Notes under the pieces: model-generated
What the model was told of the DNA's origin: nothing
What the model saw: the letters and a program-made list of their open reading frames with translations, nothing else
The model's database searches: none
Position numbers and translations under genes: made by a program
Shown here: in pieces, positions 1 to 6,033 of the stretch
Position numbering within the stretch: the stretch's first letter is position 1
How the letters are laid out: the number at the start of each line of letters is the position of its first letter
NCBI RefSeq assembly: GCF_938040765.1
Contig: NZ_CALIAA010000107.1
Location: forward strand, 1-6,307
Length of the DNA stretch: 6,307 nucleotides
Source of the DNA: an uncultured Fretibacterium sp.
GTDB taxonomy: Bacteria > Synergistota > Synergistia > Synergistales > Aminobacteriaceae
Direction of reading: 5' to 3'

Positions 1-520
1 TCTGGCTCCCATCGTGTTGTTGTTTCTATCGGTGCGCATCGGTGGAACGGTTCCGCTTCCGGGCTTTTTGATGGAGGACCCTCCGGCCTGGGGGGATATC
101 CTCGCCGGCGCCGTTTTCGTGGTTGCGGCCCTGACGGATTCCTTCGACGGCTACATTGCGCGCAGGCACCGTCTGGTGACGACCCTGGGGAAGTTCATCG
201 ATCCCCTTGCCGACAAGGTGCTGGTCATAGCGGCCATGATCGCGCTGGTGGAGCTGCACCGTATCCCCGCCTGGATCGTGCTGGTCATCATCACCCGGGA
301 GTTCGTCGTCACGGGACTGCGTCTCGTCGCCGCGGCGGAGGGCGTCGTCATTGCGGCGTCCCGGGGGGGGAAGATCAAGACGGTCTTTCAGATCGCCGCC
401 CTCACGATGCTGATCCTGAAGATACCGGGCGGCATGGTCCTGATGTGGATCGCCATGGCGCTGACGGTCTGGTCGGGGATGGAGTATCTCATCGGCGGAA
501 GTAAAATCCTGATGGAATGA
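1..520 (+). CDS. pgsA: CDP-diacylglycerol-glycerol-3-phosphate 3-phosphatidyltransferase (5' truncated by window)
   Basis: This integral membrane enzyme joins CDP-diacylglycerol and glycerol-3-phosphate to give phosphatidylglycerol phosphate, the committed step to phosphatidylglycerol and cardiolipin. The reading frame is already open at base 2 and reads LAPIVLLFLSVRIGG, which resembles the end of the first membrane helix of the family, so the true start lies upstream of the window and the GTG at 14 is not the start. The CDP-alcohol phosphotransferase signature D-x2-D-G-x2-A-R-x8-G-x3-D-x3-D is complete: the first Asp codons are at 137 and 146 and the last two at 200 and 212. The later segments REFVVTGLRL and GKIKTVFQIAAL are typical of PgsA rather than of phosphatidylserine or cardiolipin synthases. 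Several hydrophobic helices follow. The gene ends with TGA at 518-520 and is followed within 30 bases by a strong terminator. Confidence 0.93.
   Translation, partial: LAPIVLLFLSVRIGGTVPLPGFLMEDPPAWGDILAGAVFVVAALTDSFDGYIARRHRLVTTLGKFIDPLADKVLVIAAMIALVELHRIPAWIVLVIITREFVVTGLRLVAAAEGVVIAASRGGKIKTVFQIAALTMLILKIPGGMVLMWIAMALTVWSGMEYLIGGSKILME
502..507 (+). promoter_or_regulatory. Weak candidate -10 element (TAAAAT) for mntP
   Basis: TAAAAT lies inside the last codons of pgsA. It is the best -10-like hexamer I see upstream of the terminator. No convincing -35 element lies 16-18 bases upstream, so this is a weak call. If it is used, transcription would begin near 514 and give a leader of roughly 108 bases carrying the terminator hairpin before mntP. 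Confidence 0.2.
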
Positions 521-548
521 GGGCTGGGTTTTCACTCGAGGCCGAATC

Positions 549-600
549 CGGGGCGTCGGACACGATCTTTCCTCCGACGCTCCGTTCTTTTTTGTTTTTT
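549..600 (+). terminator. Intrinsic terminator after pgsA, in the mntP leader
   Basis: A 12-bp stem (549-560 with 573-584, all Watson-Crick except one G-U pair) closes a 12-base loop. It is followed directly by a T-rich run at 585-600 broken only by one C and one G. This is a textbook Rho-independent terminator for plus-strand transcription and ends the pgsA unit. It lies only 21 bases before the likely mntP start, so it may also act as an attenuator for mntP. Confidence 0.88.
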
Positions 601-621
601 CAGGAAGGCGGCGAGGATGGA

Positions 622-1242
622 TTGGATTGGGAGTCGGCCGTATCGGGATTTTCCCTGGCCATGGACGCATTTGCCGTCTCCGTCTGCATGGGGGCCTGCA
701 TTCCGGGGCGGTTCGGAAGGGCGTCCCTTCGGATGGGAGGGGCCTGCGGCCTGTTTCAGTTCCTCATGCCCCTGGGCGGATGGGCGGCGGGGGAGTGGTC
801 CGCGGGGCTGATGGCCGCGCTCGACCACTGGCTGGCCTTCGGGCTCCTGGCCTTCGTGGGAGGGGGCATGATCCGCAGCGCTCTGGGGCCCTCGAATCAT
901 CCTTGCGAGGGGGACGCGACAGCCTCTCCGAGGGCCCTGTTCTCCCTGGCCCTGGCCACGTCGATCGACGCCTTCGTCGTGGGGGCGGGCTTTGCCCTCG
1001 TGAAAAAGCCCGTCCTCGATCTGGCCCTGCTGGCAGGGGTTTTTACGGCCCTGACCTGCGTCCTGGGCGTCTGCATCGGGCGCTTTGTCGGATGCCGCTT
1101 CGGCAGGCGCGTGGAGCTGATCGGCGGCGTGCTGCTGATCCTCATCGGGCTGAACATCCTCCTGACCCATCTTATGGACCACGGCGGCCTGGAGTGGGTA
1201 TTTTCTGCGAACGGCGCTCCGGTTATGACCAGGAAGATCTGA
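622..1242 (+). CDS. mntP: Manganese efflux pump MntP (TTG start)
   Basis: MntP is a small inner-membrane exporter of Mn(II) that protects against manganese excess. The protein has two internally related halves, each with a conserved acidic motif: MDAFAVS near residues 14-20 and SIDAF with Asp at about residue 116. It also has DHWLAF at 68-73 and the C-terminal IGGVLLILIGLNILLTH helix, all matching the six-helix MntP (former YebN/DUF204) family. I chose TTG at 622. The reading frame is open back to ATG 517, but that start would place an intrinsic terminator inside the gene and add 35 residues with no family counterpart. A GAGGA at 613-617 lies just before the TTG. This gives 206 residues, slightly longer than the usual 180-190, with extra residues in the TM3-TM4 loop and a short tail. 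The next gene starts 11 bases downstream, suggesting cotranscription. Confidence 0.88.
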   Translation: MDWESAVSGFSLAMDAFAVSVCMGACIPGRFGRASLRMGGACGLFQFLMPLGGWAAGEWSAGLMAALDHWLAFGLLAFVGGGMIRSALGPSNHPCEGDATASPRALFSLALATSIDAFVVGAGFALVKKPVLDLALLAGVFTALTCVLGVCIGRFVGCRFGRRVELIGGVLLILIGLNILLTHLMDHGGLEWVFSANGAPVMTRKI

Positions 1243-1253
1243 GGCGGAATCCT

Positions 1254-1613
1254 TTGCCCTTCTACGTCTACATCGTCCGCTGTCGCGACGGATCGCTCTA
1301 CACGGGATGGACGACCGATCCGGAAAAACGCCTGAGCAGACACAATGCGGGAACCGGGGCCCGGTATACGCGTTCCCGGCGTCCCGTGGTCCTGGCCTAT
1401 TGCGAGGAGTGCCCGAGCCGCGAGGAGGCGATGAGCCGCGAGTGCCGGATCAAGAGGATGACCCGTGAGGCGAAACGACGCCTGATCGCGGAGCATACTC
1501 CGGCACCATCCCGCACAGAAGGGAAAGCGCAAGCTCCGGGTGGGCCATGCTGCGCTCCAGCCGATCGTTCAGCTCCGCCTCGGAGTTCTGTGAGGCCCTC
1601 AGATGAGCCGTAA
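1254..1613 (+). CDS. GIY-YIG nuclease family protein (UPF0213/YhbQ-like)
   Basis: This is a small single-domain GIY-YIG protein. From TTG 1254 it reads PFYVYIVRC then SLYTGWT, the degenerate form of the two GIY and YIG strands seen in the YhbQ/UPF0213 group. R26, H30 and N31 follow in KRLSRHN, and the likely metal-binding Glu is E63 in SRECRIKRM. Family members are about 80-100 residues and mostly lack a proven role, with DNA repair or structure-specific cleavage suggested. A GAGGCGGA at 1241-1248 overlaps the mntP stop and supports the TTG start. No other in-frame start lies close upstream. The recognisable domain ends near residue 80 (about base 1494). The remaining 39 residues are rich in Pro, Ala, Ser and Arg and run antisense to the end of the dehydratase gene. 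They may be only a tail left open by overlap. Confidence 0.82.
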   Translation: MPFYVYIVRCRDGSLYTGWTTDPEKRLSRHNAGTGARYTRSRRPVVLAYCEECPSREEAMSRECRIKRMTREAKRRLIAEHTPAPSRTEGKAQAPGGPCCAPADRSAPPRSSVRPSDEP

Positions 1614-3327
1614 ACACCTTGGGGTGCGACGTGGGATGCACGGAGGATGGCTCGTAAAAAAGCTCTTCCTCGAGTTTTTCGCCGGGCCTTATTCCGGTGA
1701 AGACGATCGGGATATCCCGATAGGGCTCGTATCCATGAAGGCGGATCAGAAGCTCGGCCATCTCGGTGATGACGACGGGCTCCCCCATGTCCAGGACGAA
1801 GAGCTCCCCTCCCTTGCCCATGGCCCCGGCCTGTATGACCAGGCTCACGGCCTCCGGAATCAGCATGAAATAGCGCTTCATCCGCGGGGCCGTGACGGTG
1901 ACGGGTCCCCCTGATGCGATCTGAAGCTCGAACTTCGGGATGACGCTCCCCCGGCTGCCCAGGACGTTCCCGAACCTTACGGCCATGAAGGCGGTGGAGG
2001 GGTAGTTCCGCTGCTCCTGCTCCAGGATTTTCTCCGCCAGTCGTTTCGTGGCCCCCATGACGCTCGATGGGTTGACCGCCTTATCCGTGGAGATCAGGAC
2101 CATGCGCTCCACGCCCCCGCGGCCCGCGGCCCGCGCGACGATGCGGGTCCCCAGCGCGTTGACCCGCAGCGCCTCCCGCGGACAGGACTCCATGAGCGGG
2201 ACGTGCTTGTGCGCCGCGGCGTGAAAGACCACCTGAGGCCTCCAGCGCCGGAACAGGTCCTCGACCGCCGTCTCGTCGGCCACATCCGCGATGATCGGGT
2301 GCAGCGGAACGCCAAGCCCCTCCCGCTGCAGCGCCTCCATCAAAAGGTAGATCGACTGCTCGCCGTGTCCCAGGAGGAGGAGCTCCCCGGGCTCGTTTCG
2401 AATGACCTGCCGCACGATTTCGCTGCCGATGGAACCGCCAGCCCCCGTCACGAGGACGCTGCGGCCCCGGAGATAGCCGGAGATCGCCTGCAGGTCGATC
2501 GTCACGGGGTCTCTCCCCAGAAGGTCCTCCAGCTTGACGCTGCGGAGCCGATTGACGGAGATGTATCCCCCCGCCAGCTCCCGCAGGCTGGGAAGGATGC
2601 GGACCTCGACCCCCAGTGGGGCCAGGCGGTCGTAGAGGGAACGAATCTTCCTTCCGAGCGCGGAGGGGATGGCTATCAGGACGACCCCGATGTCCTGTTC
2701 TCCTATGATCTCCGTCAGGCGCTCCGTGTCTCCGACGACGTCGAGCCCGGCGATCCTTTTGCCGATCTTCTGGGGATCGTCGTCCACGAAGGCCACCGGA
2801 AGGAGGTCCCCGGAATTTCGGAGCAGGTCCCGCGCCAGCAGGATGCCGGCCTCGCCGGCCCCCACGATGAGGGTCCTCTGCCGGGAGGACTGGGCGGGGG
2901 ACGGCTCGTGAACCAGTCGCCAGGAGGCCCGGAGCCCGCTGCAGAAGATAAATCCCGAGAAGAGCAGAATTGCGAGCGTGGTCCTGGGAAGCAGGACGAA
3001 GTGCCAGACGAAATTCGCGGAGAAGAAGAGGAGGGCCGCCAGGACGTAGAGTTTTGCGAAGCGGAGATAGTCCTCGAACCCCGCCTGAGTCCACAGGATC
3101 CTGTACTGCCCTCCCAGGCCGAACACGGCCGCGCCGGACGCCGAGAACGCCAGGGCGGCGCGGAGGCAGTCGGAGAGGTACAGCTCCGGGATGAAGAGGC
3201 TGAGGCGTATGGCGTATCCGAGATAGACGGCGAGGGAAAGGAAAAAGACATCGAGCAAGGCCACGAATAGTCCGTGGCCTGCCGTCCGGTTCCATAACCG
3301 TATCACCGTGAGAAGAGGATGGGACAT
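1450..3327 (-). CDS. Membrane-anchored nucleotide-sugar 4,6-dehydratase (WbpM/PglF/CapD-like polysaccharide biosynthesis protein)
   Basis: The 625-residue protein has the full layout of the large membrane-bound UDP-HexNAc 4,6-dehydratases. Four hydrophobic helices fall at about 19-42, 54-72, 90-113 and 117-135. A first Rossmann-like domain begins with VGAGEAG at 155-161, and a C-terminal short-chain dehydrogenase domain begins with TGAGGSIG at 294-301. The catalytic region has S413, M424 and K428 in STDKAVNP and VMGATK. Met in place of the usual Tyr is characteristic of the WbpM/PglF branch. The conserved RFGNVLGSRGSVIP, IRPGEKLEEELFY and terminal VPEY (608-611) motifs are present. Such enzymes usually convert UDP-GlcNAc to the 4-keto-6-deoxy sugar that leads to QuiNAc, FucNAc or bacillosamine-type sugars for surface glycans. 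The exact substrate cannot be read here. The upstream gene ends 33 bases before the ATG, so the pair is probably one operon. No clear Shine-Dalgarno precedes this ATG. Confidence 0.92.
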   Translation of the reverse strand: MSHPLLTVIRLWNRTAGHGLFVALLDVFFLSLAVYLGYAIRLSLFIPELYLSDCLRAALAFSASGAAVFGLGGQYRILWTQAGFEDYLRFAKLYVLAALLFFSANFVWHFVLLPRTTLAILLFSGFIFCSGLRASWRLVHEPSPAQSSRQRTLIVGAGEAGILLARDLLRNSGDLLPVAFVDDDPQKIGKRIAGLDVVGDTERLTEIIGEQDIGVVLIAIPSALGRKIRSLYDRLAPLGVEVRILPSLRELAGGYISVNRLRSVKLEDLLGRDPVTIDLQAISGYLRGRSVLVTGAGGSIGSEIVRQVIRNEPGELLLLGHGEQSIYLLMEALQREGLGVPLHPIIADVADETAVEDLFRRWRPQVVFHAAAHKHVPLMESCPREALRVNALGTRIVARAAGRGGVERMVLISTDKAVNPSSVMGATKRLAEKILEQEQRNYPSTAFMAVRFGNVLGSRGSVIPKFELQIASGGPVTVTAPRMKRYFMLIPEAVSLVIQAGAMGKGGELFVLDMGEPVVITEMAELLIRLHGYEPYRDIPIVFTGIRPGEKLEEELFYEPSSVHPTSHPKVFTAHLRASQNSEAELNDRLERSMAHPELALSLLCGMVPEYAPRSGVVSPHGSSS

Positions 3328-3360
3328 TGACGCGGCGGGTGTCCAGGGGAGGACGAAATT

Positions 3361-3792
3361 TTAGAGGATGAGCTTTTTCCCGCCCTGAGGGCCCCCTCCC
3401 ATGCGGTCCAGCTGATTCAGGACCGCCGCGGAGGCGACGTCGATCTTCGGCTTCTGCTGTTTGCTCATGGCCTCCTGAAGGCGTTTGTCGTATTCCTCCA
3501 GGGACTTGCGGATGGCCGCCGTATCCCCCTTGATCCAGAGCATCAGGGCATCGGCCGCGGACCGGATGGCCTCCTCCTCGGGCATCTTCTCCAGCATCCC
3601 GAGCTCCTTTAGGATACGGTGCTCCTCACGAACCGCATCGAGGACGTCCGCCTCGGAAAAGATGCCTTTCCTGTAGAGGATCCGAAACATGATGTTGAAG
3701 CGGCTCTTCTGGTTTTCCGAATCCATGGCGAGCCCGTCCACGCGGGCCAGCAGCATGGAAAGCAATTCGTCCAATCCTATCTGCATAGGCAT
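3361..3792 (-). CDS. Conserved-looking hypothetical protein, 143 aa
   Basis: I do not recognise this family. The start is firm: ATG at 3792 is preceded by AAGGAGGAG (3808-3800) seven bases away. The frame stays open upstream to 4170 but would then run through both divergent promoters. The 143-residue product is soluble-looking, charged and probably mostly helical, without signal peptide or membrane segment. It has an N-terminal amphipathic stretch (IGLDELLSMLLARVDG), a central helix-rich part with KGIFSEADVLDAVREEH at 42-58 and KELGMLEKMPEEE at 62-74, a possible coiled segment at about 92-112, and a flexible Gly-rich end closing in GGKKLIL. It is the first gene of a probable operon with the sugar dehydratase and is divergent from tig. 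No catalytic motif or Cys/His metal site is visible. A regulatory or adaptor role is possible but unsupported. Confidence 0.75.
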   Translation of the reverse strand: MPMQIGLDELLSMLLARVDGLAMDSENQKSRFNIMFRILYRKGIFSEADVLDAVREEHRILKELGMLEKMPEEEAIRSAADALMLWIKGDTAAIRKSLEEYDKRLQEAMSKQQKPKIDVASAAVLNQLDRMGGGPQGGKKLIL

Positions 3793-3799
3793 GATCTGT

Positions 3800-3808
3800 C
3801 TCCTCCTT
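3800..3808 (-). promoter_or_regulatory. Strong ribosome binding site fixing the start at 3792
   Basis: AAGGAGGAG on the minus strand, 7 bases before ATG 3792, is nearly ideal pairing to the 16S 3' end. It decides the start of the 143-residue gene against the much longer upstream-open frame. A second in-frame ATG two codons later is less well spaced. Confidence 0.85.
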
Positions 3809-3833
3809 GAAGGCTCCGATTGAAAATTCCAGA

Positions 3834-3861
3834 GGTCCGTGAATCGAAACTTCACGGAACC
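3834..3861 (-). repeat. Inverted repeat (leader hairpin) upstream of the 143-aa gene
   Basis: TCCGTGAA (3836-3843) and TTCACGGA (3851-3858) form a perfect 8-bp stem with a 7-base loop. Two more G-C pairs (3834-3835 with 3860-3861) form if A3859 bulges out. In the minus-strand transcript the hairpin would lie in the leader, about 40 bases before the start codon. No U-run follows on either strand, so it is not a simple terminator. It could be an operator or a leader structure. Confidence 0.6.
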
Positions 3862-3899
3862 TGAACGATCGTGAACTTCTTTGAAATTGCGGCGCCCCC

Positions 3900-3908
3900 A
3901 TTCTAGCA
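3900..3908 (-). promoter_or_regulatory. Candidate extended -10 promoter for the minus-strand unit
   Basis: On the minus strand TGC precedes TAGAAT (3905-3900), a good extended -10 element. No recognisable -35 hexamer lies at the usual 16-18 base spacing. Transcription would begin near 3893, giving a leader of about 100 bases that includes the inverted repeat and the strong Shine-Dalgarno. Confidence 0.45.
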
Positions 3909-3976
3909 CAGAGCTCCTGGAAGCGCGGCCCCTCAAAAGACGGATTCGAGACCGGTCGAAAGCGTGCCGCTTGGCC

Positions 3977-4008
3977 ATTTCAAATACCCGTTCAAATGGG
4001 TTAAATGG
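3977..4008. repeat. Short direct and inverted repeats over the tig promoter
   Basis: TTCAAAT occurs at 3979-3985 and 3991-3997, exactly 12 bases apart. ATTTCAAAT (3977-3985) is itself a palindrome around its central C. Arms CCATTT (3975-3980) with AAATGG (4003-4008) and ACCC (3986-3989) with GGGT (3998-4001) make a nested imperfect inverted repeat ending at the -10 box. The position, over the usual -35 region, suits a regulator-binding site, but AT-rich promoter composition could also produce it. Confidence 0.4.
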
Positions 4009-4014
4009 TATAAT
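4006..4014 (+). promoter_or_regulatory. Extended -10 promoter for tig
   Basis: TGG directly precedes a perfect TATAAT (4009-4014), forming an extended -10 element. There is no good -35 match at 16-18 bases upstream, which an extended -10 can compensate for. The predicted start near 4021 leaves a leader of about 28 bases before tig. The promoter likely drives tig and clpP, and perhaps clpX. Confidence 0.75.
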
Positions 4015-4048
4015 ACGCGCGTTTGAAAGCTCGAAAGGAGTTTGAGAG

Positions 4049-5416
4049 ATGAAGACGGAGTTGCTGGGGCAGGAAAAGAATATCGTCAGGGTCAAGGTCG
4101 AGTTCGAGGCAGCCGAATTTTCCAAGGGGCTTGCCGAGGCGCTGGGCGAGATCTCCCGGAGCACGAACATCCCCGGGTTCCGTAAGGGGCACGCACCGCG
4201 CAGGGTGATAGAGATGCGCGTCGGACGCCAGGCCCTCTACAATGAAGCTCTGGAGAAGATCCTCCCCGCAGCCCTGCAGCAGGTCGTCGAGGACTACGAC
4301 CTTGAGACGATCTCCGACCCGTCCATCCATATCGACGACATCCATGAGGGGGAACCCGTGACCTGTGAGCTCACCTTGGAGGTCATGCCGGAGACGGAGT
4401 TGCCCGTCCTGGAGGAGATAGAGGTCGAACGCCTGAACTCCCAGGTGACGGACGACATGGTGGACGCACTGATCCTCGATATCCGCAAACGGCATTCCCG
4501 CCTGGAGCCGGTCGAACGCCCGGCCGAAAAGGAGGATGTCGTCGTCGTGAACTTCGTCACCCGCATCCTGGACGATGCGTCCTCGGGGGAGAGCGAGCCC
4601 CAGAAGAGCGAGATCGACCTCTCCGACGAAGTCGTCCGTAGTGAGGTCCGTTCTGCGCTGATCGGCAGGAGCGCCGGCGACACCGTGGAGACGGAGTTCG
4701 ACGTCGAGCCTGATTACCGGGACAGCACGGTGGCGGGCAAGCGCGTGCATTATACGATGACCCTCGAGACCGTCAATACCCGTATCCTTCCGAATCTCGA
4801 CGCCGCGTTCTTCAAGAGCCTGTTCGGAGAGGATACGGAGATCGCGACGGAGGAGTCCTTCCGCCGGAAGATCGGAGACGACCTCCTTGCCCGGATGAAG
4901 CGTGAGAACGAGGCCCATGCCGCTGGTCGCGCCGTGGACGAGGTCTCGAAGCGGTCTACGGTGGATGTCCCCGAAAGCCTGGTGGAGCGCCAGATCGAGC
5001 TTCTGAAGAAAAAGGACGACGAGGAGGCGAGGCGGCGTTTCAACATGGGGATGAAGGAGCTCCTCAACCTGAAGGAAGGGGAGGACGAAGCCCGCTACGA
5101 GGGGATCATCCGTTCCCGGGCCGTCGAGATGGTCCGGAATATGCTTGTTCTGGACGCCATTGGCAGAAAATACGAAGTGGAGGTCTCCAAGGACGACCTC
5201 GAGGCGGAGGTGGACCGCCGTGCGGCGGTCTACGGCATCGAGCGCAACAGGCTGCTGGGCCTGCTGCACAAGGACCGGAAATTCTTGGCCGGAGTCGTGG
5301 ACGATCTTCGCTACTCCAAGATTACGGATCTCCTCATGACCCTCGTCAAGGTCCGGGACGTGGACGAGCTGTCGGTTCCCCAGGCGGAAACGCCCTCGGC
5401 GGACGGAGAGCGATAG
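4049..5416 (+). CDS. tig: Trigger factor, ribosome-associated chaperone
   Basis: Trigger factor binds the ribosome exit site and shields nascent chains. The 455-residue protein has the usual three parts: an N-terminal ribosome-binding domain (about 1-130), a PPIase-like domain (about 150-243), and a helical C-terminal chaperone domain (about 245-435). The ribosome-docking signature GFRKGHAP is at 43-50, so Phe44-Arg45-Lys46 match the E. coli numbering. In the PPIase-like domain F169, Y223 and Y235 sit where E. coli has pocket aromatics F168, Y221 and F233. The IPGFEDG loop is replaced by sequence around VVRSEVRSALIG, so isomerase activity may be weak or lost. AAAGGAG (4034-4040) lies 8 bases before ATG. 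clpP begins 8 bases after the stop, so the two are almost certainly cotranscribed. Confidence 0.97.
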   Translation: MKTELLGQEKNIVRVKVEFEAAEFSKGLAEALGEISRSTNIPGFRKGHAPRRVIEMRVGRQALYNEALEKILPAALQQVVEDYDLETISDPSIHIDDIHEGEPVTCELTLEVMPETELPVLEEIEVERLNSQVTDDMVDALILDIRKRHSRLEPVERPAEKEDVVVVNFVTRILDDASSGESEPQKSEIDLSDEVVRSEVRSALIGRSAGDTVETEFDVEPDYRDSTVAGKRVHYTMTLETVNTRILPNLDAAFFKSLFGEDTEIATEESFRRKIGDDLLARMKRENEAHAAGRAVDEVSKRSTVDVPESLVERQIELLKKKDDEEARRRFNMGMKELLNLKEGEDEARYEGIIRSRAVEMVRNMLVLDAIGRKYEVEVSKDDLEAEVDRRAAVYGIERNRLLGLLHKDRKFLAGVVDDLRYSKITDLLMTLVKVRDVDELSVPQAETPSADGER

Positions 5417-5424
5417 AGGTCCTC

Positions 5425-6009
5425 ATGTCCTACTACATTCCTTACGTCATCGAACAGACGGGGCGGGGAGAGCGGAGCTACGACATCTACAGCCGGCTCC
5501 TCAAGGATCGCATCGTCTTTCTGGGGACGGAGGTGGAGGACGGGGTCGCGAACTCCATCATCGCGCAGCTGCTTTTTCTGGAGAGCGAGGACCCCGAGAA
5601 GGACATCCATCTCTACATCAACAGCCCCGGGGGATCCGTGACCGCCGGTCTGGCCATTTACGATACGATGCGGTACATCAAGAGCCCGGTCTCGACGATC
5701 TGCGTGGGGCTGGCGGCGAGCATGGCGGCGGTGCTTCTCTCCAGCGGGGCCAAGGGGAAGCGCCTGGCGCTGCCGAACGCGGAGATCATGATCCATCAGC
5801 CCTCCGGCGGGACCCGCGGACAGGCCACCGATATCGAGATCCATGCGCGCAATATCCTGAAGACGCGGGAACGCCTGAACCGCATCCTGGCCGCCCAGAC
5901 GGGCCGGGACATTGAGGACGTCGCACGGGACACGGAACGGGACAACTTCATGACGGCGGAGGAGGCCCTGCAGTACGGTCTGATCGACCGCATCATCGAT
6001 ACGCGGTAA
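5425..6009 (+). CDS. clpP: ATP-dependent Clp protease proteolytic subunit
   Basis: ClpP is the serine peptidase that forms two stacked heptameric rings and degrades substrates fed by ClpX or ClpA/ClpC. The 194-residue protein is of standard length with every landmark: INSPGGSV at 65-72 (oxyanion region), nucleophile S99 in GLAASMA, H124 in IMIHQPSGG, and D173 in TERDNFM. The N-terminus MSYYIPYVIEQTGRGERSYD begins directly at the mature axial-loop region, as in Bacillus, so the 14-residue propeptide seen in E. coli is absent. An AGAGG at 5415-5419 overlaps the tig stop codon and lies 5 bases before ATG, consistent with translation coupled to tig. clpX follows after a 90-base gap with a hairpin. 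Confidence 0.98.
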   Translation: MSYYIPYVIEQTGRGERSYDIYSRLLKDRIVFLGTEVEDGVANSIIAQLLFLESEDPEKDIHLYINSPGGSVTAGLAIYDTMRYIKSPVSTICVGLAASMAAVLLSSGAKGKRLALPNAEIMIHQPSGGTRGQATDIEIHARNILKTRERLNRILAAQTGRDIEDVARDTERDNFMTAEEALQYGLIDRIIDTR

Positions 6010-6033
6010 CCCCTGCCGGCTCTAAACCCTGAA

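Noticed and set aside
521..621. yybP-ykoY manganese riboswitch before mntP
   Set aside because: It was expected from biology, but I could not find the conserved loop sequences, and there is too little space outside pgsA for the full aptamer.
26..670. Minus-strand open frame opposite pgsA and the terminator
   Set aside because: The product is Arg/Pro/His/Asp-rich with no family resemblance, and it is antisense to pgsA.
627..1253. Upstream extension of the GIY-YIG frame back to 627
   Set aside because: This part lies out of frame within mntP, is an Arg/Gly/Pro-rich translation, and the domain only begins at 1254.
2203..3270. Plus-strand open frame of 355 codons opposite the dehydratase
   Set aside because: It runs wholly antisense to a gene with complete family motifs and gives a low-complexity charged product. 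It is a shadow frame.
3979..3997. CtsR operator at the tig promoter
   Set aside because: The repeats are TTCAAAT with a 12-base period. The CtsR site uses GGTCAAA half-sites with a 10-base period.
3793..4170. Upstream extension of the 143-residue gene to 4170
   Set aside because: It would cross both divergent promoters and the tig start. The strong Shine-Dalgarno at 3800-3808 fixes the start at 3792.
4001..5269. Long open frame of 422 codons on the minus strand opposite tig
   Set aside because: It is antisense to a clear trigger factor, its product matches no family and is rich in His, Asp and Leu from complementing tig codons. It is a high-GC shadow.
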